A model generated the notes under the pieces. The model saw nothing but the letters and a program-made list of their open reading frames with translations, searched no databases and was not told the DNA's origin. Of a stretch of DNA of 64,000 nt, positions 26,029 through 35,750 are shown one piece after another. Every line of letters starts with the position of its first letter. Within the stretch, counting starts at the first letter, position 1. The stretch spans positions 1,178,001 through 1,242,000 of the forward strand of contig NZ_PDJK01000002.1 in NCBI RefSeq assembly GCF_002564045.1, given 5' to 3'. A program made the translations under genes and the position numbers. The stretch is from Amycolatopsis sulphurea. GTDB lineage: Bacteria > Actinomycetota > Actinomycetes > Mycobacteriales > Pseudonocardiaceae.

Positions 26029-27117
26029 ATGCCTGCCATTCCCTCGCTCGGCGGCCTTCGCGGCCGCGGCAACAACCGGGCCAAGGCCACCCCCGAGCGG
26101 CCGATCCCGGTCCCGCTGTCGGCGTACGTGGTCGACTGCGCGGTGTATGTCGAGGGCAAACGGCTGCCCGGCCGCTGGACGCACGCCGAGGCGATCAAGG
26201 AAGTACGCCGGCGCCACGCCGGGTTCGTCTGGATCGGCCTGCACGAACCCGACTCCGAGCAGATCCAGGGCATCGCGGAGACCTTCGGGCTGCACGAGCT
26301 GGCCGTGGAGGACGCGCTCGAAGCCCACCAGCGGCCGAAGCTGGAGCGCTACGACGACACACTGTTCCTGGTGCTCAAGACGGTCCGCTACGTGGAGCAC
26401 GAGTCGCCGACCACGGCCAACGAGATCGTGGAGACCGGCGAGCTGATGGTGTTCCTCGGCCGCGACTTCGCGATCACCGTCCGGCACGGCAACCACTCCG
26501 GGCTGGCCCGGCTGCGCCGTGACCTGGACTCCGACCAGGAGCGGCTGGCACTGGGCCCGGCCGCGGTGGTGCACGCCATCGCCGACCACGTGGTCGACCA
26601 CTACCTGGACGTGACCAGCCGGATCGAATCGGACATCGACGAGATCGAGGCGCAGGTGTTCGCCCCGCGCTCGCAGGTCAGCGCCGAGCAGATCTACCTG
26701 ATGAAGCGGGAGGTGCTGGAGCTGCGCCGCGCGGTGATGCCGCTGGCCACCCCGGTCTCCCGGCTGGCCGAGGGCTACACCCGGCTGGTGCCCGACGAGG
26801 TCCGCTCCTACTTCCGGGACGTGGCCGATCACCACGCGACGGTGTCCGAGCGGGTGGCCGCGTTCGACGAACTGCTGAGCACCCTGGTCGACGCCACGGT
26901 CACGAAGATCTCGCTGCAGCAGAACACCGACATGCGCAAGATCACCTCGTGGGCGGCGATCATCACGGTGCCCACCATGATCGCGGGCATCTACGGCATG
27001 AACTTCGACTACATGCCCGAACTGCACTGGCAGTTCGGCTATCCGATCACGGTCACCGTGATCCTCGGGATCTGCCTGCTGCTGTACCGAATATTCCGGA
27101 AGAACGGCTGGTTGTAG
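26029..27117 (+). CDS. corA: CorA family magnesium/cobalt transporter
   Basis: A 362-residue CorA channel, a pentameric Mg2+ uptake system in the inner membrane. The C-terminal end has the two membrane helices with the diagnostic IYGMNFDYMPEL loop (YGMN selectivity motif) between AAIITVPTMIAGIYGMN and YPITVTVILGICLLLY, and a basic end (RKNGWL). The long cytosolic N-terminal domain (ELAVEDALEAHQRPKLERYD) is typical. The ATG follows AGGAGA by 5 nt. Matches Rv1239c, which lies next to sugC in M. tuberculosis; here the sug genes are 4 kb further on. Confidence 0.95.
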   Translation: MPAIPSLGGLRGRGNNRAKATPERPIPVPLSAYVVDCAVYVEGKRLPGRWTHAEAIKEVRRRHAGFVWIGLHEPDSEQIQGIAETFGLHELAVEDALEAHQRPKLERYDDTLFLVLKTVRYVEHESPTTANEIVETGELMVFLGRDFAITVRHGNHSGLARLRRDLDSDQERLALGPAAVVHAIADHVVDHYLDVTSRIESDIDEIEAQVFAPRSQVSAEQIYLMKREVLELRRAVMPLATPVSRLAEGYTRLVPDEVRSYFRDVADHHATVSERVAAFDELLSTLVDATVTKISLQQNTDMRKITSWAAIITVPTMIAGIYGMNFDYMPELHWQFGYPITVTVILGICLLLYRIFRKNGWL

Positions 27118-27168
27118 CCGCCCCGCGGTCCCCGTTCCCCTCCCCGGTAACCGGACAGGAGTACCCCC

Positions 27169-27276
27169 ATGCTGACCAACCTCAAGTTCTGGGCGTTGAC
27201 GCTCACTCTCGCCTGGATCGTCGGCATCGTCGCCGTGATCGTGGCCAATCCCGGGTTCGCACACGGGATGAACTGA
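27169..27276 (+). CDS. Small single-span membrane protein, 35 residues
   Basis: ATG at 27169 with ACAGGAG 7 nt upstream. It reads MLTNLKFWALTLTLAWIVGI then VAVIVANPGFAHGMN: one strongly hydrophobic helix with a short polar tail. It lies 51 nt downstream of corA on the same strand and before a strong terminator, so it is probably the last gene of the corA transcript. Small membrane proteins often modulate transporters; that link is inference. No family recognised. Confidence 0.6.
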   Translation: MLTNLKFWALTLTLAWIVGIVAVIVANPGFAHGMN

Positions 27277-27363
27277 CGCCACCGGTTCCGGTCGCGCTCG
27301 CCCCAGGACTGTCCACAATAGACGCGTTCGCCAGAGTGGCACGGACCGCTCTGGCGAAACGAG

Positions 27364-27402
27364 AACCGGCCGCCTCCCGCGGACTGCGGAAGGCGGCCGG
27401 TT
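27364..27402. terminator. Strong bidirectional hairpin terminator
   Basis: A perfect 12-bp stem AACCGGCCGCCT/AGGCGGCCGGTT around a 15-nt loop that itself contains a CCGC/GCGG stem. It lies between the convergent small membrane gene and the MFS transporter gene. A second 8-bp hairpin (CGCCAGAG/CTCTGGCG, about 27328-27355) precedes it. Confidence 0.75.
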
Positions 27403-27448
27403 CAGCCCCCGATCGGCCACCACCGCGGCGCGGCGGCAACCCCTGTGG

Positions 27449-28948
27449 TCACATGTGCACGGCGGCCGTGGCCGGCTGCCGGCTCGGCACGCCCGGCCGC
27501 AGCAGCAGACCGGTGATCACCCCGCCGGCGGCGAAGATCCCCGCGGCCCAGGTGAACGCCATGGTGTAGCTGTGCACCGCGGCCTCCGCGGCGAGTTGCG
27601 GGGCAGGCGCCCGACCGACCACAAAGGACGCTGCGGCATTGCTCGCGATCGTGCTCAGCAGCGCGGTACCGATGGAACCGCCGACCTGCTGCATCGTGTT
27701 GACCGCGGCCGAGGCGACCCCGGCGTCCCGCGTCGCCACGCCGAGCGTCGCCACGCTCATCGCCGGCGCCATGGCCAGGCCGATGCCGGCGCCTGTCACC
27801 ATCAGCGGGCCGAGCACGCCCCCGGCGAAGGTGCTGCTCACGTCGATGCCGCTGAGCCAGAACAACCCGGCCGCGGCGACCAGCATGCCGGTCGGCAGCA
27901 GGGGTTTCGGCCCGAACCGGGGCAGCAGCATGCTGGTCGCGGTGGTCGCGGCGATCATCAGCGTGGCCACCATCGGCAGGAAGCCCAGCCCGCTCTGGAT
28001 CGGCGTGAAGTGCAGATTCTGCTGCACATAGAAGGTGAGGAACAGGAAGATCGCGAACATCCCGATCGCGAGCAGGAACATCGCCAGGTAGGAACCGCCG
28101 CGGTCCCGGTCGAGCAGTACCCGCAGCGGCAGCAGCGGATGCCGCACCCGCTGCTGCAGCACCACGAAGGTGGCCAGCAGCAGCACGCCGACGAGCAGGA
28201 AGCCCCACACCGAGGGCGTGCCCCAGGAACCGTGCTCGGCGTTGGAGAATCCGTAGACGAGCGCGAACAATCCGCCCGAGGCGGTGACCGTGCCGGGCAG
28301 GTCCAGCTTCGGCCGCGGGCCGTCGGCCCCCTTGCCGCGCAGCAGCACCATACCGCCGATGAAGGCGATACCGGCGAAGACGATGTTCACGAACATGCAC
28401 CAACGCCAGTCGAGATACTCGGTGAGCACCCCGCCGAGCAGCAGGCCGACCGCGGCTCCCCCGCCACCGATCGCGCCGTACACGCCGAACGCGCGGCCGC
28501 GTTCCTTCGGGTCGGTGAACGTGGTGGTGAGCAAGGACAACGCGGCCGGCGCGAGCAGCGCGCCGAAGACCCCTTGCGCGGCGCGGGCGATCAGCAGCAT
28601 CTCGATGTTGCCCGCGAGGCCGCCGACCGCGGACACCGCGGCGAAGCCGGCCAGCCCCACGAGGAACGCCGGCTTTCGGCCGAACAGGTCCGCGAGACGG
28701 CCGCCGAGCAGCAGCAGGCTGCCGAACGCGAGCGCGTACGCGGTGACCACCCACTGGCGGGCGTCATTGGAGAAGCCGAGGTCGACCTGCGCGGACGGCA
28801 GGGCGATGTTCACGACGGTCGAATCGAGCACGACCATCAGCTGGGCGATCCCGATCATCACCAGGATCATCCAGCGCCGGGAATGATGCGGGTTCGCGGC
28901 CGGATCGCCCTCCCCCGGGCGATCGAGGGTGGCCGTGGGCTCGGTCAT
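27449..28948 (-). CDS. MFS drug-efflux transporter, DHA2 (EmrB/QacA) family
   Basis: A 499-residue, about 14-helix transporter. The DHA2 signatures include LDSTVVNIALP in helix 1, GGRLADLFGRKPAF after helix 2 (motif A) and GAIGGGGAAVGLLLGGVL in helix 5 (motif C, antiporter). It probably exports hydrophobic or cationic toxicants by proton exchange. The ATG at 28948 follows GAGGAAG by 3-4 nt. It is divergent from a TetR gene with an operator-like palindrome between them, the classic self-regulated efflux arrangement. Confidence 0.93.
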   Translation of the reverse strand: MTEPTATLDRPGEGDPAANPHHSRRWMILVMIGIAQLMVVLDSTVVNIALPSAQVDLGFSNDARQWVVTAYALAFGSLLLLGGRLADLFGRKPAFLVGLAGFAAVSAVGGLAGNIEMLLIARAAQGVFGALLAPAALSLLTTTFTDPKERGRAFGVYGAIGGGGAAVGLLLGGVLTEYLDWRWCMFVNIVFAGIAFIGGMVLLRGKGADGPRPKLDLPGTVTASGGLFALVYGFSNAEHGSWGTPSVWGFLLVGVLLLATFVVLQQRVRHPLLPLRVLLDRDRGGSYLAMFLLAIGMFAIFLFLTFYVQQNLHFTPIQSGLGFLPMVATLMIAATTATSMLLPRFGPKPLLPTGMLVAAAGLFWLSGIDVSSTFAGGVLGPLMVTGAGIGLAMAPAMSVATLGVATRDAGVASAAVNTMQQVGGSIGTALLSTIASNAAASFVVGRAPAPQLAAEAAVHSYTMAFTWAAGIFAAGGVITGLLLRPGVPSRQPATAAVHM

Positions 28949-28986
28949 GGGCTTCCTCACGCAGAGTGGTTGCGGTGATATGTGGA

Positions 28987-29004
28987 GTAAGTGCCTCCCC
29001 TTAC
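28987..29004. promoter_or_regulatory. Candidate TetR operator in the efflux/TetR divergent promoter
   Basis: GTAAG-tgcctccc-CTTAC, an 18-bp inverted repeat in the 118-nt gap between the MFS and TetR genes. Its position and symmetry suggest the binding site of the TetR protein encoded at 29067. Confidence 0.5.
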
Positions 29005-29066
29005 CTGAGTCACGGTACACAAGAACCGGAGATGATGTCTCGACTTCTTTTGGTAACCTGGGCGAC

Positions 29067-29750
29067 ATGACAGAGGAAGCGCCGGCCGTCGCGGCGCCGC
29101 GACCGCTGCGCCGCGACGCCGAACGCAACCGGCGGCGGATCCTCGAATCCGCCAGGGTGATCTTCGGCCGTCGCGGCCTGGACGCCACCCTCGACGACAT
29201 CGCCCATCACGCCGGCCTCGGGGTCGGCACCGTCTACCGCCGCTTCCCCAGCAAGGAACACCTGGTCGAGGCCATGTTCGCGGAACGCCTCGACGAGATG
29301 GGCGAGCTCGCCCGGAAGGCGCTGCACGCCACCGATCCGTGGCAGGGCTTCGTCGATTTCCTGTGGCAGGCCGCGGAACTGCACACCGACGACCGCGGGC
29401 TGCGCGACATTCTGCTGTCCAACGCGTTCGGCCATGAGCACGTCGCGGAGGCGAAGGCCCGGATAGTGCCGTTGGTCACGCAGCTGATGGAGCGGGCACA
29501 GGCCGCCGGGCAGCTGCGCGCGGATCTCGTGCCGACCGATCTGCCGTTGCTGAACCAGATGATCGGCGCGGTGACCGAGTACACCGCGCATGCGGAGCCG
29601 CAGGCCTGGCGCCGCTGTATGGCGTTGCTGATCGACGGCCTCCGCGCCGAACCGGGTAGAGCGAGCGAGCTGCCGTGTCCCGGGCTGCCGCTGGACGTGA
29701 TCGATCAGGTGATGTGCACCTGGCGTCAGCCGCGGCATCAGCAGACCTGA
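29067..29750 (+). CDS. TetR family regulator of the adjacent efflux gene
   Basis: A 227-residue TetR protein. The DNA-binding domain is at residues about 20-65: RRDAERNRRRILESARVIFG then AHHAGLGVGTVYRRFPSKEHLV. The C-terminal domain is helical with AEPQAWRRCMALLIDGLRAE. ATG at 29067; in-frame starts further upstream would run through the operator. Divergent from the DHA2 pump, so it is predicted to repress it until a substrate binds. Confidence 0.9.
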   Translation: MTEEAPAVAAPRPLRRDAERNRRRILESARVIFGRRGLDATLDDIAHHAGLGVGTVYRRFPSKEHLVEAMFAERLDEMGELARKALHATDPWQGFVDFLWQAAELHTDDRGLRDILLSNAFGHEHVAEAKARIVPLVTQLMERAQAAGQLRADLVPTDLPLLNQMIGAVTEYTAHAEPQAWRRCMALLIDGLRAEPGRASELPCPGLPLDVIDQVMCTWRQPRHQQT

Positions 29751-29762
29751 CCGAAAGAACGA

Positions 29763-29797
29763 AAGCCGGAGCAGCCCCCGACAGGCCGCTCCGGCTT
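29763..29797. terminator. Bidirectional terminator hairpin
   Basis: A perfect 10-bp stem AAGCCGGAGC/GCTCCGGCTT with a 15-nt loop. It lies 13 nt after the TetR stop and 15 nt before the end of the convergent pspC-like gene, so it can serve both. Confidence 0.75.
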
Positions 29798-29811
29798 CCC
29801 CGCTGGAAAGG

Positions 29812-30009
29812 CTATTCGCTGGGCATGATCGCCCAGAGGATCAGGTAGGCGACGAACTGCGGGCCGGGCAGCACACAGGACAGTACGGCGATAACCCGCA
29901 TCGTGCCCGTCTTGATGCCGAACCGGCGGGCCAGCCCCGCGCACACTCCGCCGATCATGCGATCGCCACGCGGCCGGCTCAGTCTTGGTGTGGTGACAGG
30001 TGCCGTCAT
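29812..30009 (-). CDS. PspC domain-containing small membrane protein
   Basis: A 65-residue protein consisting almost wholly of a PspC domain: RMIGGVCAGLARRFGIKTGT, then a membrane helix (VIAVLSCVLPGPQFVAYLIL) ending AIMPSE. PspC proteins act in envelope-stress signalling in enterobacteria; the short actinobacterial versions are mostly uncharacterised. Transcribed alone, convergent with the TetR gene. Confidence 0.9.
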   Translation of the reverse strand: MTAPVTTPRLSRPRGDRMIGGVCAGLARRFGIKTGTMRVIAVLSCVLPGPQFVAYLILWAIMPSE

Positions 30010-30224
30010 CGTCTTTCCCCTCCCGTTGTTCTGCTACTGCCATGCCATCACGGGGCGGGTGGCCCGCGCATCGCTCCCGGGGCCCATTCGAGCCCCTAGG
30101 GGTCGGGCCGGTGACCCTGGGGCAGGCTCCGGGTTTCCCGCCGACCAGCGATGATGACGTGGCGGAGTATGGGATTTGCCCGTCCAGGCTGGCTTTTGCA
30201 CCGCCGACCGCGATACTGCACCCC

Positions 30225-31118
30225 GTGCGCAACCCCATCGTCGCCTTCGGCGCCCTGCTGATCGCCGCCTGCGCGGCCGGCTGTGCCGCCGAACCCGCCG
30301 TGGCCCCCGACACGCCGGCTCCGCTCACCGCGGTGAGCGCGCTCGGCGACTTCGGCACGCTCGACTACTGCAGCCTGCTCGACACCACGCGGCTGGCCAG
30401 AAGCACCGTCGCCACGCCGGACTCGTCGTTCACCGGCTGTCAGGCGGACTTCGTGCAGAACGGCCGCCAAGGCTCGGTCACCGTCGGGCCGCTGGCCGCC
30501 GACCGCGACCCGAACATCCAGCCGTACGACTATGCGGGCCGGCTCCCGGACGGCATCACTGTGCAGCGGAGCAGCTTCGCACCGGCAGAGACCTGCGCCC
30601 GCACAATCACTTTCGCCGAAGGTATCCGCCTGTCGGTAGCCCTTTCCGGCGGCGACGCCGATCAGCGCTGCGCCCGCACGGATACGGTCGTCGACGGCGT
30701 GATGGCCGCGCTGACCGGCGGCCGGGTGCGGCACGTGCAGTTCCCCGATCAGTCTTGGGGCCGTGTCGACGCTTGCGCCCTGCTGCAATCCCACGACCTG
30801 GACGCGGCCAGCGGCGCGGACACGCAGACCGCCGGCGGGATGACCGGCCACTCGTGCATCCGCGGCAAGGTGAGCGTGGACTTCGCCGTGGTGAAGCAAG
30901 CGCCGACCGGCCCCGTCGAGACCCTCGGCGGCCGCAACGCCCGTGTCGCACCCGACGGCGCTTTCTGCCGAGCCCGTGCGGTTCAGCCCTCCCCCGCGAC
31001 CGCGGAACGCGCGGAACAGATCACCGTCAGCGTCGTCGACACCACCGGATCCAGCGGCGATGCCGCCTGCCCCGCGGCTCGAACCGCCGCCGAGGCCGTG
31101 TTCGCGAAGATCCCCTAA
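30225..31118 (+). CDS. Exported lipoprotein, DUF3558-like
   Basis: A 297-residue protein starting with GTG at 30225. The signal peptide reads VRNPIVAFGALLIAACAAGC with two candidate lipobox cysteines. The mature part appears to contain two related halves, each opening with a D-x-C-x-L-L pattern (GTLDYCSLLDTTRL and GRVDACALLQSHDL) and holding further paired cysteines, as in DUF3558 lipoproteins of ESX-bearing actinobacteria. No partner gene nearby. It ends 5 nt before a repeat element. Confidence 0.65.
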   Translation: MRNPIVAFGALLIAACAAGCAAEPAVAPDTPAPLTAVSALGDFGTLDYCSLLDTTRLARSTVATPDSSFTGCQADFVQNGRQGSVTVGPLAADRDPNIQPYDYAGRLPDGITVQRSSFAPAETCARTITFAEGIRLSVALSGGDADQRCARTDTVVDGVMAALTGGRVRHVQFPDQSWGRVDACALLQSHDLDAASGADTQTAGGMTGHSCIRGKVSVDFAVVKQAPTGPVETLGGRNARVAPDGAFCRARAVQPSPATAERAEQITVSVVDTTGSSGDAACPAARTAAEAVFAKIP

Positions 31119-31122
31119 CGCT

Positions 31123-31275
31123 GTGAAGGGGTCCTTCACAGGCTCTGAGTCCAGGGCCTCGGCAAAGTTGGCCGAGGGCCCGTGATCAGCAGAGAGAGCT
31201 GTGGCTGCCCGACCGGTTTCGGGTCCGTGAAGGTGCCCCTGACGGACTCAGAGTCCGTGAAGGGTCCCTTCACAG
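31123..31275. repeat. Composite palindromic element, internally deleted copy (about 153 bp)
   Basis: Left palindrome, then the modules GAGTCCAGGGCCTCGGCAAA and GTGATCAGCAGAGAGAG seen in the 14.2-kb copy, then a jump straight to CCGGTTTCGGGTCCGTGAAG and the right two-core palindrome. About 100 bp of the body present in the 14.2- and 46.1-kb copies is missing. It fills the gap between convergent genes. Confidence 0.75.
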
Positions 31276-31277
31276 CC

Positions 31278-32453
31278 CTACTCGGTGTAGGTGAAGTTCG
31301 TCCCGCTGCTCGGGTCGAACAGCTTGATCTTGTCCGCGTCGTACCAGAGGGAGACCTCCGCGTTCTCCGTCGCGGGCGACTCGGCGGACAGGCGGGCCAC
31401 GATGAGCGACTCCGCGCCGGGCACGTCGGCCGAACCGCTGTCCGCGGCCAGTTCCCGCAGCTCCGCGGAGCTGGCGACCTCACCCTCGACGGTGAAGTGG
31501 GCGAACTTCTCCGAGCCCATCGACTCCAGCACGTCGATGTGCGCCGTGAACTCCGCACCCTGGCGTGCGGAATCGACCAGCGACGCGTCCTCGAAGTGTT
31601 CCGGGCGGATGCCCATCAGCACCTCGCGGGGCGCGTCGGCCGCCTCGGCCAGCCGGCGGACCGGGTCCGGCAGCGGCGCCGTGCCCAGTGCGCTGCGGAT
31701 CTCTCCGTTCTCCAGGGTCGCGGGGACGAAGTTCATCGACGGTGAACCGATGAAGCCCGCCACGAACAGGTTCGCCGGGTTGTCGTAGAGAAACTGCGGC
31801 GCACCGATCTGCTGCACGTACCCACCGCGCAGCACCACGACCCGGTCGCCGAGGGTCATGGCCTCGGTCTGGTCGTGCGTGACGTACAGCGTCGTCGTGC
31901 CGAGTTGCTTCTGGATCTTCGACACCGAGGTGCGCATCTGGCCGCGCAGCTTTGCGTCCAAATTGGACAGTGGTTCGTCCATCAGGAACGCCTTGGGGCT
32001 GCGCACGATCGCCCGCCCCATCGCCACGCGCTGCCGCTGGCCGCCGGAAAGGTTCGACGGCCTGCGGTCCAGGTGCTGCGTCAGATCCAGGATCTGCGCC
32101 GCCTCCTCCACCTTCGCCCGCACCGTGGCGTCATCCACTTTGGCCAGCCGGAGCGGGAAGGCCATGTTCTCCCGCACGCTCATGTGCGGGTACAGCGCGT
32201 AGGACTGGAACACCATCGCGATGTCCCGGTCCTTCGGCGCCTTCTCGTTGACCCGCTCGCCGTCGATGCGCAGCTCACCGCCGGAGATGTCCTCCAGCCC
32301 GGCCACCATGTTCAGCGTGGTCGACTTCCCGCAGCCGGACGGGCCCACCAGGATGACGAACTCGCCGTCCGCAATGGTGATGTCCACATCGGACACCGCG
32401 AGCGCACCGTCGGGATAACGCTTGGAAACCTTGTCGAGAACGATTTCAGCCAT
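31278..32453 (-). CDS. sugC: Sugar ABC transporter ATP-binding protein (trehalose importer SugC)
   Basis: A 391-residue ATPase of the MsmK/UgpC type. Walker A GPSGCGKST (about residue 38), signature LSGGQRQRVAMGRAI (about 135), Walker B AFLMDEPLSN and the H-loop YVTHDQTEAM are all intact, followed by a C-terminal TOBE/regulatory domain (MGIRPEHFEDASL). It starts 3 nt after the sugB stop. Last gene of a four-gene operon in the order lpqY-sugA-sugB-sugC, the mycobacterial trehalose recycling importer. Substrate assignment rests on that order and lengths; maltose or another disaccharide is possible. Confidence 0.88.
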   Translation of the reverse strand: MAEIVLDKVSKRYPDGALAVSDVDITIADGEFVILVGPSGCGKSTTLNMVAGLEDISGGELRIDGERVNEKAPKDRDIAMVFQSYALYPHMSVRENMAFPLRLAKVDDATVRAKVEEAAQILDLTQHLDRRPSNLSGGQRQRVAMGRAIVRSPKAFLMDEPLSNLDAKLRGQMRTSVSKIQKQLGTTTLYVTHDQTEAMTLGDRVVVLRGGYVQQIGAPQFLYDNPANLFVAGFIGSPSMNFVPATLENGEIRSALGTAPLPDPVRRLAEAADAPREVLMGIRPEHFEDASLVDSARQGAEFTAHIDVLESMGSEKFAHFTVEGEVASSAELRELAADSGSADVPGAESLIVARLSAESPATENAEVSLWYDADKIKLFDPSSGTNFTYTE

Positions 32454-32456
32454 GCC

Positions 32457-33299
32457 TCAGCCCTTCACCGCACCGGACGTCAGCCCCGCCACGATGCGAC
32501 GCTGGAAGAACAACACGAACACAATGATCGGCACGGTGATCACGACCGCGGCCGCGCTCACCTGGCCGGCCGGATCCTCGAACTGCGAGGACCCGGTGAA
32601 GAACGACAACGCCGCGGGCACCGTGCGCGAGGCGTCCGTGGACGTCAGCGAGATGGCGAACAGGAAGTCGTTCCAGCAGAGGATGAACACCAGGATCGCG
32701 GTGGTGAACACGCCCGGCGCGGCCAGCGGCGCGATCACCTTCCGGAACGCCTGCGCCGGCGTCGCCCCGTCCATCTTCGCCGCTTTTTCCAGCTCCCACG
32801 GGATTTCCCGGAAGAAGGCGGACAGCGTGTAGATCGACAACGGCAGCGCGAAAGTGATGTACGGCAGGATCAGCCCCGGCCAGGTGTCGAACAGGCCGAG
32901 CCCGCGTTCGATGTTGAACAGCGGGGTCACCAGCGACACCTGTGGGAACATCGCGATCAGCAGCGAGAGCCCGACCAGCAGCCGCTTGCCGGGGAAATCC
33001 AGCCGCGCGATCGCGTAGGCCGCCATCGTGCCGAGTGTCACGGCGATCACGGTCGAGATCACCGCGATGCCGATCGAGTTCACCAGCGCGCGCAGGAACT
33101 CCGTGGTCCGGAAGATGTCCGCGTAGTTCTTGAGCGTCCATTCCTTCGGGAAGAAACTGCCGTCGCTGAGCGTGGCCTTCGTCTTGAACGAGAGCGACAC
33201 CACCCACAGCACCGGGACCAGCGCGAACACCACGACCAGGAGGTCAACCAGGCCCCAGCGGATCTTGCGGCCGGTCGTGACCGCACCACCCATGACCAT
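32457..33299 (-). CDS. sugB: Sugar ABC transporter permease (SugB/MalG-like)
   Basis: A 280-residue, six-helix permease. The EAA loop that contacts the ATPase reads [20 protein letters not shown] near residue 190. Its ATG overlaps the sugA stop by one base (TGATG), so it is translationally coupled. It pairs with the upstream MalF-like permease. Confidence 0.9.
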   Translation of the reverse strand: MVMGGAVTTGRKIRWGLVDLLVVVFALVPVLWVVSLSFKTKATLSDGSFFPKEWTLKNYADIFRTTEFLRALVNSIGIAVISTVIAVTLGTMAAYAIARLDFPGKRLLVGLSLLIAMFPQVSLVTPLFNIERGLGLFDTWPGLILPYITFALPLSIYTLSAFFREIPWELEKAAKMDGATPAQAFRKVIAPLAAPGVFTTAILVFILCWNDFLFAISLTSTDASRTVPAALSFFTGSSQFEDPAGQVSAAAVVITVPIIVFVLFFQRRIVAGLTSGAVKG

Positions 33300-34246
33300 C
33301 AGCGCTTACCCCCGTCGTCCGAACCCGGTGCCGCGGTGCCGAACACCTTGATGAAAAGGAACGCGATGATCGCCACCGTGAGGAAGATCAGCACCGCCAT
33401 CGTCGAGCCGATGCCGAGGTTGAGGCCCTTCACCAGGTTGTCGTAGGTCTGCATCGAGACCGAACCGGTGTCCTGCGCGCCATTGGTCAGCACGTAGATG
33501 TTGTCGAAGATGCGGAACGCGTCGAGCGTGCGGAACAGCAGCGCGACGAGAATCGCCGGCTTCATCACCGGCAGCATCACCCTGGTGAACCGCTGCCACG
33601 CGGTGGCCCCGTCCATCGCGGCGGCCTTGAGCAGATCTTCGGGCACCAGTGCCAGCCCGGCCATCAGCAGCAGCGCCATGAACGGCGTGGTCTTCCAGAC
33701 CTCGGCGGCCACGATGATGAACAGCGAGGGCCACTGATCGGTCAGTGGCGCCGCGCCGGAGGCCAGCATGTCCGCCAGATACCCGGTTTTCGGCGTCCAC
33801 GCGAAATACCACGAGAACGCCGCGACCACCGTGACGATGCCGTACGGGATCAGCGCGACGGTGCGCACCAGCCCGCGGCCGACGAGCGTGCGGTGCATGA
33901 TCAGCGCGAGCGCCATGCCGAGCACGAACTCGATCACCACCGACACCACGGTGAGGAACATGGTCGTGCCGAACGCGGTCCACCAATAGGAATTCGTGAG
34001 CACCGCGGCGTAGTTGGCGAAGCCGATGAACTCGTGCTGTGCGGGGAAACGCAGGTCGTAACGCTGCAGCGACAGCCAGATCGAGTACCCGATCGGATAG
34101 CCGGTCACCGCGATCATCACCAGGAATGCCGGGGCGCACAGCCACAGCCCCAGCCGCCGTTCGGCTTTCTTCCCTTCCGACAGCGCGGGCTTGCCCTTGC
34201 GATGGGTCGCCGGCGCGGCCCCGGCAGTGGCGTCCTGAACGGTCAC
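33299..34246 (-). CDS. sugA: Sugar ABC transporter permease (SugA/MalF-like)
   Basis: A 315-residue permease with six membrane helices after a basic cytosolic N-terminus. The EAA loop is [20 protein letters not shown] near residue 215. The GTG start overlaps the lpqY stop as GTGA. Forms the heterodimeric channel with SugB. Confidence 0.9.
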   Translation of the reverse strand: MTVQDATAGAAPATHRKGKPALSEGKKAERRLGLWLCAPAFLVMIAVTGYPIGYSIWLSLQRYDLRFPAQHEFIGFANYAAVLTNSYWWTAFGTTMFLTVVSVVIEFVLGMALALIMHRTLVGRGLVRTVALIPYGIVTVVAAFSWYFAWTPKTGYLADMLASGAAPLTDQWPSLFIIVAAEVWKTTPFMALLLMAGLALVPEDLLKAAAMDGATAWQRFTRVMLPVMKPAILVALLFRTLDAFRIFDNIYVLTNGAQDTGSVSMQTYDNLVKGLNLGIGSTMAVLIFLTVAIIAFLFIKVFGTAAPGSDDGGKR

Positions 34247-35553
34247 GGGATCACCCCCTTCGACTGGAGCGCGTCGTCGAGCTGTTCACGCAGTTTGTCC
34301 GCGGTCGCCCGCGGATCGATCTCGGACGGCGGGGAGAGCACCTTCGACATCACCGTGGACGCGTTCTGGTACGCCGGGGAAAGCGGGCGCAGCGCGGCGG
34401 TCCTCAACGCGTCGAGAATGGTCTCGCGCATCGGATATTTCACGGCCATGTTCGGATTGTCCGCGGATGCGGGTTTACCCGGGTCCAGCGGCCGATCGTC
34501 GTGATAGACCGATTCGATGGTCGGGGGCACCCCGTCGTTGATCGCGGAATACTTCTGATTCTCCGCACTGCGCAAGCACAATGCCGCGGCATAGGCCTCC
34601 GGTTTGTGCTTCGAGAGGCTGCTCACCGCCAGATCGTAGCCACCGATCGTGGTCTTGGCCGGGGCACCGGGCTTCGCCTCCGGGTAGACCGCCCATTTGA
34701 AGTGCGCCAGATCCTGCGGCCGCTCCTCGGCGTAGGAGGCGTAGACGAACGGCCAGTTCAGCTCGAAGGCGGCGTCCCCGCGCTGGAAGCTCCGCCGGAC
34801 GTCGTCCTCTTTCTGGTTGGTCAGCGAGGGATCGGTGATCCCGCTCGAAGTGACCTGCTTGAGCAGCTGCAGTGCCTGCACCGCGCCCTCGTCCATCACC
34901 ACGGATTTGCCGTCGTCGGAGAGGATGTGCCCGCCGAGCGATTCGACGAGGGTGTTGTAGACGACCACCAGGCCTTCGTACTGCGCGCCGGTGAAAACAA
35001 TCGAGTACGGCTTGTGCTCACCCTTGAGCTGCTGGGATATCCGCATCATCTCGGCCCAGGTCTTCGGCGGGCGCGGGGTGATCCGGTCGTCGTACCAGAG
35101 CAGCTGGACATTGGTGTTCTTCGGCGCCGCGTAGAGTTTTCCCTGATAGGTGGCGGTCTTCAGCGGACCAGCCAGGACCCCGGCGGAGGCCGCGGCCTGG
35201 TCCGCCCCGGTCCACTCGTCGATCCAGCCCGCTTGGGCGAACTCCGGAACCCAGGTCACGTCGAGACCGAGCACGTCCATCGAGTCGTCGCCGGCGGCCA
35301 GCCTGCGGGCCAGCTGGATCCGCTGATCGTCGGAACCGCGCTGGAGCTTGTTGTAGACGATCTGGTACTGCCCGCCGGCCGCCTTGTTACAGTTGTCCAC
35401 AACCGACTGAAAATGGTCTTCGGGCGAGTAGTAGACGTTGATTTTCAGGCCGGAACTCGATCCGCATCCGGCGATCAGGCCGGATGCCACCAGCGCGGCA
35501 CCCAGCCCTGCCATCGCCCGGGCAGGCGAACGCCCGGACCGGTACTTCCCCAT
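34243..35553 (-). CDS. lpqY: Extracellular sugar-binding lipoprotein (LpqY-like)
   Basis: A 436-residue solute-binding protein. Signal peptide ARAMAGLGAALVASGLIAGC ends with a clear lipobox (LIAGC), so it is anchored to the outer face of the membrane. The mature protein has the family-1 solute-binding fold with LGLDVTWVPEFAQAGWIDEW, the conserved trehalose/maltose-type stretch. First gene of the importer operon. The 197-nt region upstream holds the promoter; I see no certain operator. Confidence 0.88.
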   Translation of the reverse strand: MGKYRSGRSPARAMAGLGAALVASGLIAGCGSSSGLKINVYYSPEDHFQSVVDNCNKAAGGQYQIVYNKLQRGSDDQRIQLARRLAAGDDSMDVLGLDVTWVPEFAQAGWIDEWTGADQAAASAGVLAGPLKTATYQGKLYAAPKNTNVQLLWYDDRITPRPPKTWAEMMRISQQLKGEHKPYSIVFTGAQYEGLVVVYNTLVESLGGHILSDDGKSVVMDEGAVQALQLLKQVTSSGITDPSLTNQKEDDVRRSFQRGDAAFELNWPFVYASYAEERPQDLAHFKWAVYPEAKPGAPAKTTIGGYDLAVSSLSKHKPEAYAAALCLRSAENQKYSAINDGVPPTIESVYHDDRPLDPGKPASADNPNMAVKYPMRETILDALRTAALRPLSPAYQNASTVMSKVLSPPSEIDPRATADKLREQLDDALQSKGVIP

Positions 35554-35750
35554 CGAAGCCTCCTCAGGACCGCATTGCGCGGCGCGTTCTCACCACACCC
35601 CCTGGCTGCACGCCGCCGTCCGACCGGTGCCGGACAACTTATGCCGAGGGTGCACCACCCGCAACAGGTACCGGTTTCGATTCCGCGGTGTTACCGCCGA
35701 ACGGCCTGAATAGCTTCCGCAGGAAGAATTCGAGCTTCCTCCTGGCGTGC

